A stretch of DNA of 11,183 nt from Aquificaceae bacterium (GTDB lineage Bacteria; Aquificota; Aquificia; Aquificales; Aquificaceae), in the NCBI GenBank assembly GCA_015490115.1, contig WFYM01000202.1, positions 1 to 11,183 on the forward strand. The letters are read 5' to 3'. The notes below the pieces were generated by a model. The model had not been told where the DNA came from. It saw only the letters and a program-made list of their open reading frames with translations, and made no database searches. This document shows, in pieces, positions 1 to 7,274 of this stretch. Made by a program: the position numbers and the translations under genes. How positions within the stretch are numbered: the stretch's first letter is position 1; every line of letters starts with the position of its first letter.

Positions 1-573
1 AGCGAGTGGGTGATAAGGGAGGCTTGCAGGCAGATGGAGGAGTGGAGATCTAAGGGCATAGATATCAGGGTAGCTGTTAACGTGTCCCCCGTCCAGCTGA
101 GGACTCCCGAGTTTATAAACAGCTTCGTCGGGATGGTCTCCGGCTTTTGCAAGAACTTCGACAGGCTCGAGGTGGAGATAACGGAGTCCGCCTTGATGGA
201 GGACGTAAAGACCTCAGTTGAGTTCCTGAACACCTTAGCTTCTTACGGTATCAGAACATACATAGACGACTTCGGGACGGGATACTCTTCTTTAGCTTAC
301 CTCAAGCGTCTTCCCGTCTACGCCCTGAAGATAGACAGGGAGTTCATAAAGGACCTCCCGGAAGACAAGGATAATCTTGAGATAGTAAAAGCTGTCATAC
401 TCCTCGCCAAGACCTTCGGCTTGAAGACGGTCGCCGAAGGGACGGAGACAAAGGAGCAGGTTGAGGTCCTGAAGGGTCTCGGTTGTGACTTCGCCCAAGG
501 TTACTACTTCTCACCTCCCCTTCCCCCGGAGGAGTTCGAGAGCTACATAAGAAGCTCAGGATATGGACTTTAG
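1..573 (+). CDS. C-terminal part of an EAL-domain cyclic-di-GMP phosphodiesterase (5' end outside window)
   Basis: The frame is open from the first base, so the start lies outside the window; 190 residues are visible. The EAL fold is clear. Counting from base 1, there is NVSPVQLR at 27-34, EITES at 59-63, the loop-6 motif DDFGTGYSS at 89-97, the catalytic Lys in LKID at 110, AEGTET at 145-150 (usually AEGVET) and the closing QGYYFSPPLP at 166-175. In active EAL enzymes these Asn, Glu, Asp, Lys and Gln residues bind metal and c-di-GMP and support hydrolysis to pGpG. All visible ones are intact, so activity is likely, but the signature EAL motif itself lies upstream of the window. A GGDEF or sensor domain may precede it and cannot be seen. 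The gene converges on the last receiver gene of the chemotaxis operon and overlaps it by 18 bases (556-573), so it is not part of that operon. Confidence 0.93.
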   Translation, partial: SEWVIREACRQMEEWRSKGIDIRVAVNVSPVQLRTPEFINSFVGMVSGFCKNFDRLEVEITESALMEDVKTSVEFLNTLASYGIRTYIDDFGTGYSSLAYLKRLPVYALKIDREFIKDLPEDKDNLEIVKAVILLAKTFGLKTVAEGTETKEQVEVLKGLGCDFAQGYYFSPPLPPEEFESYIRSSGYGL

Positions 574-927
574 GATCTTCTCGAGGACCTCGAGGTTTAT
601 GGGCTTTACTATGTAGAGGGTCCCTCCGGCCATCAGGGCTTTTCTTTTGTCCTCCTCAGAGTTTAGCGTTGTTATAAAGACAACGGGTGTATACTTGTAT
701 TCTTCGAGCTTTCTTAATTTCCTCACGAACTCGAAACCGTCCATAACGGGCATGTTTATGTCGGAGAGTATAAGGTCGTATTTTTTCTTCATAGCCATCT
801 CGAGGGCTTCGAGACCGTTCTCTGCGGTGTCCACCTCGTAACCGAAGTTCTTAAGGAGCGAGGAGTGGTATATCCTCACCGTGAGGGAGTCGTCAACGAC
901 GAGTGCTTTCTTCTTCTCACCATTCAT
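556..927 (-). CDS. Stand-alone CheY-like response regulator (second CheY)
   Basis: A single 123-residue receiver domain with no output domain. Conserved residues are all present: acidic pair D12-D13 in VVDDS, phosphoacceptor D56 in SDINMPVMDG, T86/T87, the aromatic switch residue Y105 and K108 in VKP. It should accept phosphate from CheA and either act on a separate effector or serve as a phosphate sink. It is the last gene of the operon. Its start overlaps the end of cheR by 11 bases (917-927), and a repeated GGAGG tract lies directly upstream inside cheR. ATG 927 is the right start: the nearby ATG ending at 921 is out of frame, and the protein from 927 (MNGEKKKALVVDDS) begins as receivers do. 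It differs clearly from the CheY at 5757-6113 (different C-terminal half), so it is a paralogue with a separate role, which the sequence does not reveal. Confidence 0.93.
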   Translation of the reverse strand: MNGEKKKALVVDDSLTVRIYHSSLLKNFGYEVDTAENGLEALEMAMKKKYDLILSDINMPVMDGFEFVRKLRKLEEYKYTPVVFITTLNSEEDKRKALMAGGTLYIVKPINLEVLEKILKSIS

Positions 928-1732
928 CCTCCTCCTCCTTCACCTTCCTGTAAACTATAGTCCCCTCCACCTTCACGGGTTCGAAAAGGGAGGAGACCCT
1001 CGATATGCTCTCCGCATGACCGAGGAAGAGGTATCCGCCCTCCACCGTAACGTCGTAGAGGTTGTTAATGGCTTGGACCCTCGCCCTGTCGTCGAAGTAT
1101 ATGAGGAGATTTTTGCAAAAGACGTATTGGAATTTACCGAGGCTCCTTATGAACATCCTGTCGAGTATGTTGCCCTCGTAAAATCTGACCTTTCTCCTCA
1201 GACTTTCTTTTACCTTCCAGAGTTCCTCTCCGACTTGTTCGAAGTATCTCATGAGGTATTCTTTCGGAAGCTTTGAGACGCTCCTTTTGCCGTATACACC
1301 TTCCTTAGCCTTCTTTACGGCGTTGACGTCTATGTCGACTCCCACCACTTCGAAATTAGATGGGTTTTCCAAGACCTCGCTAAGGACTATCGCTATGCTG
1401 TAAGGTTCCTCACCCGTTGAGCAGGGTATGCTGAGGACCCTAATTGGAAAACCTAATTTCTCCTTTTGGACTAAGTAAGCCAGGGCTTTGAGATGGTAGT
1501 ATTCCCTGTAGAAGTAGGTCTCGTTCACCGTTATCTTCGATATGAACTCTTTGAGGACGCTCCTGTCCGTCTTTAGCCTGTATATATATTCTTTAAGGGA
1601 GTTTATGCCGAGTTCTTCCATATGCTCCCTTACCCTGTTTTCTACGAAATACCTCTTCCTCCCGTCGAAGACTATGCCCGTTTCCTTGTAGATCATGTCC
1701 GTTAATGTGTGGAAGTAAAAGTCAGTCAGCAT
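917..1732 (-). CDS. cheR: Chemotaxis protein methyltransferase CheR
   Basis: A 271-residue protein of normal CheR length. It uses S-adenosylmethionine to methylate glutamates on the MCP signalling helices. An N-terminal helical domain covers about residues 1-70 and contains NETYFYRE at 70-77, the CheR version of NETxFFR. The SAM-binding methyltransferase fold follows: VLSIPCSTGEEPYSIA at 99-114, GVDID at 131-135, FCKNLLIYFD at 205-214 and GHAES at 238-242. There is no TPR or other extension. The start is ATG 1732, overlapping the stop of the HEAT-repeat gene by one base (TGATG), with an AGGAGAGG ribosome site just upstream. Its substrates are probably the two soluble MCP-like proteins of this operon, which carry many Ala-Ala-Glu-Glu type sites. 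Neither receptor ends in an NWETF-like CheR tether. Confidence 0.97.
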   Translation of the reverse strand: MLTDFYFHTLTDMIYKETGIVFDGRKRYFVENRVREHMEELGINSLKEYIYRLKTDRSVLKEFISKITVNETYFYREYYHLKALAYLVQKEKLGFPIRVLSIPCSTGEEPYSIAIVLSEVLENPSNFEVVGVDIDVNAVKKAKEGVYGKRSVSKLPKEYLMRYFEQVGEELWKVKESLRRKVRFYEGNILDRMFIRSLGKFQYVFCKNLLIYFDDRARVQAINNLYDVTVEGGYLFLGHAESISRVSSLFEPVKVEGTIVYRKVKEEEDEW

Positions 1733-2505
1733 CAGCCCTCTCCTATTTCGAATATCTCCATGTCCTTTTTAATGTCCTCTTCGAGTCCGACGCTCTTTGC
1801 GTTCTCCAGCGCCTCCTCTTTGACGCTCTTGTCCCCGAGAAAGAGGAGGGTCTTGTAGATCCAGTGCTTTTCCATGGGGTCTTTTACCTCCTTCAGCTTC
1901 CCCTTTAAGGGTTCTATTAGCCTTTTGTCCTTCAGGTCTCCGTATATGATCGTGGTCGCGAGGGTGGTGAGTCCGTAAAGACCCTCAACACGGGGTATGA
2001 AGTTCTCTATAGCTTCTATCACCTTCTCCTTGTATACTGAGAAGTTCCTAAGGTATTCGAGGGCTGTCATGCTCACGTTAGGGTTCTCGTCGGTGAGAGC
2101 TTTGGCTACGAGTTCGAGGGCTTCTTCGGTCCCTATACCCGCGAGTATGTCGAGGGCGAACTTCCTCATGTTGTAGTCCTCGCTCTCGAGGAGCTTCCTC
2201 ACAGCTCCGAGGCAGGCGTTCCCGCGGTGGGAGAGGACTTCTATGGCTGTCTGTCTCAGTTTGGGTTCCGGGTGTTCGAAGAACCTGAGGACTTCTTTGC
2301 AGATCGCTTCCTCGCACCCCTCCATTGACATCAGCGTTGCCCTCGCAGCTTCGAGGACAGCTTTGCTTTTTGTTCTCATGACCGCATCAACTATGGCTTT
2401 TATTACCTCCTCCTCGGGGAACTCTGCGAGGGCTTCTATAGCTTCCCTTACCTCGTTTTTGTCCTCTGAAGTGAGCTTTTCAAGTAATTCTTCTTTCTTA
2501 CCCAT
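1732..2505 (-). CDS. HEAT-repeat protein encoded between cheB and cheR
   Basis: 257 residues that are almost entirely alpha-helical repeats of the HEAT / PBS-lyase-like kind. Paired helices recur about every 30 residues: around 18-29 (EVREAIEALAEF), 49-61, 81-93 (PKLRQTAIEVLSHRG), 112-125 (NMRKFALDILAGIG) and 143-154 (NVSMTALEYLRNF). Then come less regular helices to about 235 and an acidic tail. No signal peptide, membrane segment or catalytic motif is visible. HEAT solenoids usually act as protein-binding scaffolds. The gene overlaps cheB by 8 bases and cheR by 1, so it is made together with the two adaptation enzymes and may bind CheR, CheB, a receptor or a receiver; that is inference. A bilin-lyase function is unlikely here. 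As I recall, a HEAT-repeat gene has also been noted in a Myxococcus che cluster, but I cannot check similarity to it. Confidence 0.85.
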   Translation of the reverse strand: MGKKEELLEKLTSEDKNEVREAIEALAEFPEEEVIKAIVDAVMRTKSKAVLEAARATLMSMEGCEEAICKEVLRFFEHPEPKLRQTAIEVLSHRGNACLGAVRKLLESEDYNMRKFALDILAGIGTEEALELVAKALTDENPNVSMTALEYLRNFSVYKEKVIEAIENFIPRVEGLYGLTTLATTIIYGDLKDKRLIEPLKGKLKEVKDPMEKHWIYKTLLFLGDKSVKEEALENAKSVGLEEDIKKDMEIFEIGEG

Positions 2506-3547
2506 TTCTTTTCAACCTCCTCAGGTGCTTCCTTATAGCGTCAGCTATCTTATAAGCAGGGAGTATCTCGCTCGCTGCACCTATTTCTTTTGCAGCTGCC
2601 GGCATACCGTAGACAACCGCTGTCTCCTCCGACTCAGCTATGGTAACGCAACCGCACTCTTTCATCCTTAAGAGTCCTTCAGCTCCGTCCCTCCCTATAC
2701 CGGTCAGTATTACGCCTATTGCGTTGGGGCAGTAAACTTCAGCGACAGACCTGAATAGGACGTCCACGGAGGGGTAGTATATGTAGCTGTCGTCCTTGAA
2801 GAGCTTTATCTTTTTCTCCGGGACCACCTTCATGTGCCAACCCCCGGGGGCAAGGTATCCGTATCCCCCGAGGACGGTCTGACCGTTCACAGCGTGGTGG
2901 AAGTGGATGGGTGTGTATTCGGAGAGCCTCTTGGCGAGGGAGGGTGTGAACTGGGGTGGCATGTGCTGGACGACGAGGTAGGCTGTCTCCTCGTCCACCT
3001 CGCAGTCCTGAAGTATGTCTATCAGCGTAGCAGGACCTCCCGTAGATATGCCTATGGCTACAACATACCTTGCGAGCTTTCTCCCCGAAGGCTTGAAGGA
3101 AACTCTCACAAACCTCGCTGAGGGTCCTCTCCTCAGTATGCTCGCCCTCGACCTGTAGGCTTCCTTTACCTTCTCGATTATCTCCTTTGCCACCTTGTGT
3201 ATGTCGAGGGATATAGTTCCGGAAGGTTTCGGGACGTAGTCGAAGGCTCCCATGTCTATGAGTTCCATGGTTATGGGTGCGTCCTCCTGCGTCAAGGAAG
3301 AGACGACAACAACGGGCGTCGGACACTCCTCCATGATCCTCTTGAGGGCTTCCTTCCCGTCCATGACGGGCATGTTTATGTCGAGGGTGACGACGTCGGG
3401 TTTTAAGCTCTTTGTCTTTTCGACAGCTTCAAGACCGTTCCTCGCTGTGTCCACGACCTCTATTTGAGGGTCGCTCTCTAAGATCTCGCGGATAGCCTTC
3501 CTCATGAAGGCAGAGTCGTCAACTACGAGGACTTTTATCTTTTTCAT
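2498..3547 (-). CDS. cheB: Receptor methylesterase/deamidase response regulator CheB
   Basis: 349 residues with the standard CheB layout. A receiver domain spans about 1-125, with D10-D11, phosphoacceptor D56 in LDINMPVMDG, S83/S84 and K107 in VPKP. A linker follows, then the C-terminal methylesterase at about 158-345. The catalytic triad is visible: S168 in GISTGGP, H195 in QHMPPQFT and D287 in GIGRDGAEG. It removes methyl groups from receptor glutamates (and may deamidate glutamines) when its receiver is phosphorylated by CheA, giving negative feedback. Several QxxE and EQ pairs in the tandem MCP could be deamidation or methylation sites. The start ATG overlaps the cheA stop (ATGA, 3544-3547), suggesting coupled translation. 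The end overlaps the HEAT-repeat gene by 8 bases. Nothing is missing or truncated. Confidence 0.98.
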   Translation of the reverse strand: MKKIKVLVVDDSAFMRKAIREILESDPQIEVVDTARNGLEAVEKTKSLKPDVVTLDINMPVMDGKEALKRIMEECPTPVVVVSSLTQEDAPITMELIDMGAFDYVPKPSGTISLDIHKVAKEIIEKVKEAYRSRASILRRGPSARFVRVSFKPSGRKLARYVVAIGISTGGPATLIDILQDCEVDEETAYLVVQHMPPQFTPSLAKRLSEYTPIHFHHAVNGQTVLGGYGYLAPGGWHMKVVPEKKIKLFKDDSYIYYPSVDVLFRSVAEVYCPNAIGVILTGIGRDGAEGLLRMKECGCVTIAESEETAVVYGMPAAAKEIGAASEILPAYKIADAIRKHLRRLKRNG

Positions 3548-5760
3548 TTGAGGACCTCGAGTATGTAAACGACGCTCCCATCACCGAGTATGGTTATACC
3601 GCTGATCTCCTCGGAGGTGGCTATAAGGTCGGGTATGGGCTTTACGACCGTATCTATTGTGCTTACCACCTCGTCCACAGCCACACCTTTCGAGAGGTGG
3701 TTGTCGACGAGCAGTGTGATCGTCCCGTTAACGGAACTCTTTATACCGAGCTTCTCAGCGAGGAACTCAACTTCGAGGACCCTGTCCCTGTGGTAGATTA
3801 CCTTCGTCCCTTTCAGCGTCTTTATGGCTTCCCTCTTTACTTTTAATACCTCTCCTACGTCCTCCGCGGGTATCCCGAAGGTGACGTTCCCTATCTTAAC
3901 GAGGAGGACCTTCCTTATGGCTAAGGTAAGGGGCAGGGTGAGCTTCACCGTAGTTCCCAAATGCTGTTCGCTCTTTACCTCCACATCTCCTCCGAGGTCC
4001 CTTACCGTATTTGCAACCACGTCCATACCTACACCCCTTCCCGAAAGCTCGGTAGCCTGATCCTTCGTAGAGAAGCCGGGCTGGAATATTATCTGGACCA
4101 CCTCCTCATCGGACATCTTACTTATCTCCTCCTCTGTGTAGAGACCCTTCTCCACCGCTTTTCTCCTTACCTTCTCCACGTCGATCCCTTTCCCGTCGTC
4201 GGAGACTTCTATGATAACTGACCCTCCCTCCTGATAGGCTCTTATCTTAACGAGTCCTTCGGGACTTTTCCCGAGCCTCTCCCTCTCCTCCGGAGTTTCT
4301 ATACCGTGGTCTATTGCGTTCCTCACAAGGTGTATCATGGGTTCCGCTATCCTCTCCACTATGACCTTGTCGAGCTTGGTCTCGCCCCCTTCTATCTCGA
4401 GCCTTACCTTCTTTTTTAGGACTCTCGAGAGGTCCCTCACGAGCTTCGGAAACCTCTCAAAGAGGGTGGATACGGGAACCATCCTCATCTCGAGGACGGT
4501 CCTTTGCAAGCTGTCCATGAGGCTCCTGAACCTCCTTATGTTGTCCTTCAGCTCCCTGCTCGCTTCGGGAACGCGGTATACCCTGTCGAGCTTCGCAGCG
4601 AAGAGGTATATCCACTCCTTGAAGACGGAAAGTTCCCCTACTATGTCCATTAGGTCCTTTACCGTGCTTTCTTCCACCTTCAGGTAGCCCGTCTTCGTTA
4701 TGTATCTCGAGGTGTCGAAGGTCTTTCTCTCCTCCTTTTTCTCGCTCCTTTGGTCCACCATCTTCTGGAGTTCTACGGAGAACTCCTCGAGGCTCCTGCA
4801 GAATTCCCTGAAGTCTACGTTGCCGAAGGCGTTTTGGAGTTCCTTTGTCTTTTTGCTGAGTTCTTCAAAACCAAGCTCCTTTGTGAGCTTGTAGAGGGTA
4901 AGGAGGGATCTCCTGAAGAACTCGGCTTCTTCTTCGCTTATCTCTCCCTTCGAGCAGAGTTCCCTGAAGACGGGTATATACTGGGAGGCTACGTTAACGA
5001 GGGCGGAGATGTCGGGTGAGACACCCTCACCGCTGATCACCATGTCCTTCTTCGCTTCCGCGGAACCAAGCTCCTCTAAAAGGGGAAACACGTCCTCAGC
5101 ACTTTCTTCCCTCCCCTCCGTGAAGGCTATGAAGAGGTCGTCGAGCCTGTCCACGATCTCCTGAAGGATCTCGACCTGCCTCTTCGTGAGACCTATACCC
5201 GAATCCCTCGCCTTCTGGAGGACCGTCTCAGCCCTGTGGGTTATCTCGTGTATGTATCTCAAGCTCTCATCTTCCTTGTAAGAGAGGACAAGTCCCGTGT
5301 TTCCCTTTAAGGTGTGGAAGTTCCTGAACACGTCGTTTATAAGCTCGGAACTTCCCGGGTTTTCCTCAAGCTCTTCGAGGGAGGACCTCAGCCTCGATAA
5401 GATCTCCTCAGTTTCGAGCTTGTAGTTCTCAAGGAGCGGTGGAGGTATCTCACCTTTCGGTTTTTCTTCTTTTTCTTCTTTCACCTCCTCACTTCCCTCC
5501 AGAACTTCGACCTCGACACCGTCTTCGAGGATGAACTCCAAAAGCTCCAAGATCTCCTCCTTCGGTCTTTCCGTTTCGAGCAAAACGTCAGCGTGGAAGC
5601 AGTGTTCTTCGGTAGGCTCCTCCTCGGGGGAGGGTATGTTCTCCTTTATGACTTTCACCTGAGCTTTTCCGAGATTTTTGAGGTCTTCTATGAAGAACCT
5701 CGGGTCTATAGCCCTCTCGAAGACGCTCTTTCCGAGCCTGAACTTTATCAGATACTTCAT
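3544..5760 (-). CDS. cheA: Chemotaxis histidine kinase CheA with unusual N-terminal domain order
   Basis: 738 residues. Residues 1-90 resemble the P2-like domain that usually follows the Hpt in many CheAs (YLIKFRLGKSVF, IEDLKNLGKAQV, EEILELLEFILEDG). The phosphotransfer domain (about 105-235) has phospho-histidine H149 in FHTLKGNTG. A second Hpt-like helical segment (about 251-336) has RRSLLTLYKLTKELGFEEL at 283-301, with Leu at the His position, so it cannot be phosphorylated there. The kinase core follows: dimerisation (P3) about 358-425; ATP-binding P4 with N-box HLVRNAIDHG at 477-486, DDGKGID at 521-527, FQPGFSTKD at 559-567 and GRGVGMD at 574-580; and a CheW-like P5 regulatory domain from about 612 to the end. 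It has no attached receiver, unlike FrzE-type kinases. Its partners should be CheY, the second receiver, CheB and the triple-CheW protein. It is joined by ATGA overlaps to cheY and cheB. Confidence 0.97.
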   Translation of the reverse strand: MKYLIKFRLGKSVFERAIDPRFFIEDLKNLGKAQVKVIKENIPSPEEEPTEEHCFHADVLLETERPKEEILELLEFILEDGVEVEVLEGSEEVKEEKEEKPKGEIPPPLLENYKLETEEILSRLRSSLEELEENPGSSELINDVFRNFHTLKGNTGLVLSYKEDESLRYIHEITHRAETVLQKARDSGIGLTKRQVEILQEIVDRLDDLFIAFTEGREESAEDVFPLLEELGSAEAKKDMVISGEGVSPDISALVNVASQYIPVFRELCSKGEISEEEAEFFRRSLLTLYKLTKELGFEELSKKTKELQNAFGNVDFREFCRSLEEFSVELQKMVDQRSEKKEERKTFDTSRYITKTGYLKVEESTVKDLMDIVGELSVFKEWIYLFAAKLDRVYRVPEASRELKDNIRRFRSLMDSLQRTVLEMRMVPVSTLFERFPKLVRDLSRVLKKKVRLEIEGGETKLDKVIVERIAEPMIHLVRNAIDHGIETPEERERLGKSPEGLVKIRAYQEGGSVIIEVSDDGKGIDVEKVRRKAVEKGLYTEEEISKMSDEEVVQIIFQPGFSTKDQATELSGRGVGMDVVANTVRDLGGDVEVKSEQHLGTTVKLTLPLTLAIRKVLLVKIGNVTFGIPAEDVGEVLKVKREAIKTLKGTKVIYHRDRVLEVEFLAEKLGIKSSVNGTITLLVDNHLSKGVAVDEVVSTIDTVVKPIPDLIATSEEISGITILGDGSVVYILEVLK

Positions 5761-6113
5761 CTCACCACCCTCTTTACGACCTTCACGAGGTCCTCTGGCT
5801 TGAAGGGCTTTACTATCCAGCCCGTGGCTCCGAGCCTCTTCGCCTCCTCCTTTTTCTTAGCTTCCGTTTCGGTGGTGAGGACGAGGACGGGAGTAGTTCT
5901 GTTCGTGCTTCGGAACTCCCTTATGAATTCGAGTCCGTCCATGACGGGCATGTTTATGTCCGTGATAACAACGTCGTAGGTGTTCCTCTTCGTAAGCTCG
6001 AGTGCCTCCTTCCCGTTTTCCGCTGTGTCGACGACGAAGCCTTCAGCTTCGAGGGCTATCTTTACGAGGTTCCTCATGGTAGCTGAGTCGTCGACAGCGA
6101 GCGCCCTCTTCAT
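5757..6113 (-). CDS. cheY: Response regulator CheY
   Basis: 118 residues forming a single receiver domain. All key residues are present: D8-D9 in AVDDS, phosphoacceptor D52 in TDINMPVMDG, T80 in LTTE, the aromatic position W99 (often Tyr or Trp) and K102 in VKPF. It lies directly upstream of cheA, with an ATGA stop/start overlap (5757-5760), and directly downstream of the MCP/CheZ-like gene, so it is the most likely main output carrier of the circuit. A strong GAGGAGGTG ribosome site sits 5 to 6 bases before the ATG. The visible sequence does not reveal its target; no flagellar switch or pilus gene is in the window. The name rests on its position beside cheA and its single-domain form. Confidence 0.95.
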   Translation of the reverse strand: MKRALAVDDSATMRNLVKIALEAEGFVVDTAENGKEALELTKRNTYDVVITDINMPVMDGLEFIREFRSTNRTTPVLVLTTETEAKKKEEAKRLGATGWIVKPFKPEDLVKVVKRVVR

Positions 6114-6118
6114 GGTAA

Positions 6119-6127
6119 CACCTCCTC
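6119..6127 (-). promoter_or_regulatory. Strong ribosome binding site of cheY
   Basis: GAGGAGGTG on the minus strand, ending five bases before ATG 6113 and overlapping the stop codon (6126-6128) of the upstream MCP/CheZ-like gene. This is close to a perfect Shine-Dalgarno sequence and fits a need for high CheY levels. Confidence 0.8.
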
Positions 6128-7274
6128 AGAAAAGCTCGACCTCCGTCTCCACGTCTTCGAGCTTCTTCCCTACAACCCTTTCCTCCACCTCCTTCCCCTC
6201 CATTCGGGCTACCACGTCCCTTTCTTCCCTGAGCTTCGGTATCCTCCTGAACTCCTCGTATAGCTTTTGGACCCTTTCTCTTACCGTCTCAAGGTCCTTT
6301 TCGTCCCTCAGGAGGCTCTCGAACTCGTCTATCATATCTGCGAGTATCTTGAGGGCTTTTGAGGTGTTCCCCACCCTTTGGTTGGTAAGGTCTATGGTCT
6401 GGAGGACGGAGAGTATCGTGTTCCTCACCTCGCTCAAGGTCTCCATGTCTTCTTTTACGAACTCCCTCATGTATTCGAGGAAGTCCATAAAGTTCTGAGC
6501 CATCCAGAGGAGATCCCTGTTTAGGTCGTCGCTGAAGCTCCTCTGGTCCCTCTCGAGGATGATCATGCTCTCGTCGAACTCCCTGTGCTTGTGTATCTGG
6601 TCCGAGAACTTCTCCTGAAGGCTCTTTATGGACTCGACTATTTCGGAGGCGAGTTCGTTTGTCTTCACGGAAGCCCTCCTCACCTCGTCCGCTATTACCT
6701 TGAAGCTTCTCCCGTGTTCTCCGAGCCTCGCAGCTTCTATGTAAGCGTTGAGGGCTATTATCTCTATAAGCTCCGCTATGTTCATTATCTTCTTAGCTAT
6801 GTCGGAGAGGGATTCCACCTCCTTCCCCAAGCTCTCCATACCTTCCCTAAGTTTTGAGGAGCTTTCCCTCAAGGTGTCTCCCGAAGAGGCGAGGCTCGTG
6901 ATCTTCTCCGTGAACCTGTTCTTGAGAAAGTCCGTCGACTTCTTGCAAATGCACTCTTCTCCCGAAAAGGGGCAAACGTCCGTGTTGTCCTTCATCTCGT
7001 AGACTTTGTCCTTCACATCTTCGGGTATGCCCCTCAAAGAGTAGCCGAGTTCCCTCGTGTAGGCACAGGTAACGTACCTCTCGAAGACTATGAAGTCCCT
7101 GAAACCTTTCTCAATTCTCCTGAAGAAACTGTTTAGCTTCTCAAGGACGGTTCCGAAGACCCTGTCGATCTCTATGAGGCATGAGGTCTCGAGGAACTCC
7201 TCCGCAGCTTTTGCCGTGCTTAAGATCATCCTCGTGACCTCGAGGAGATCCTCACCCCTCGCCCTCATCTTCAC
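6126..7274 (-). CDS. Soluble MCP-like protein with a CheZ-like C-terminal half
   Basis: 382 residues, wholly cytoplasmic and helical, with no membrane segment or HAMP. Residues 1-130 form a helical domain with five cysteines: C32, C70 and the cluster C101-x6-C108-x-C110 (CPFSGEECIC). An MCP hairpin tip follows at about 164-200 (IIALNAYIEAARLGEHGRSF at 172-191), where E171 replaces the usual Asn but E180 and R183 are kept; the flanking helices are shorter than in a full MCP module. Residues about 245-325 carry QTIDLTNQRVG, with D295 and Q299 spaced as in the CheZ active site (Asp-x3-Gln in QDLTGQ). A charged linker (about 345-370) and a short acidic tail ending VELF recall the CheY-binding C-terminal helix of CheZ. 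It may therefore be a receptor, a CheY-P phosphatase or both. Start: GTG 7274, preferred over ATG 7268. It overlaps the CheW gene by 23 bases and lies 12 bases before cheY. An ordinary divergent MCP remains possible. Confidence 0.85.
   Translation of the reverse strand: MKMRARGEDLLEVTRMILSTAKAAEEFLETSCLIEIDRVFGTVLEKLNSFFRRIEKGFRDFIVFERYVTCAYTRELGYSLRGIPEDVKDKVYEMKDNTDVCPFSGEECICKKSTDFLKNRFTEKITSLASSGDTLRESSSKLREGMESLGKEVESLSDIAKKIMNIAELIEIIALNAYIEAARLGEHGRSFKVIADEVRRASVKTNELASEIVESIKSLQEKFSDQIHKHREFDESMIILERDQRSFSDDLNRDLLWMAQNFMDFLEYMREFVKEDMETLSEVRNTILSVLQTIDLTNQRVGNTSKALKILADMIDEFESLLRDEKDLETVRERVQKLYEEFRRIPKLREERDVVARMEGKEVEERVVGKKLEDVETEVELF

Noticed and set aside
2739..3326. Minus-strand open frame (195 residues) inside cheB in another frame
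   Set aside because: Low-complexity Arg/His/Gly-rich product overlapping the intact CheB frame with all its catalytic residues.
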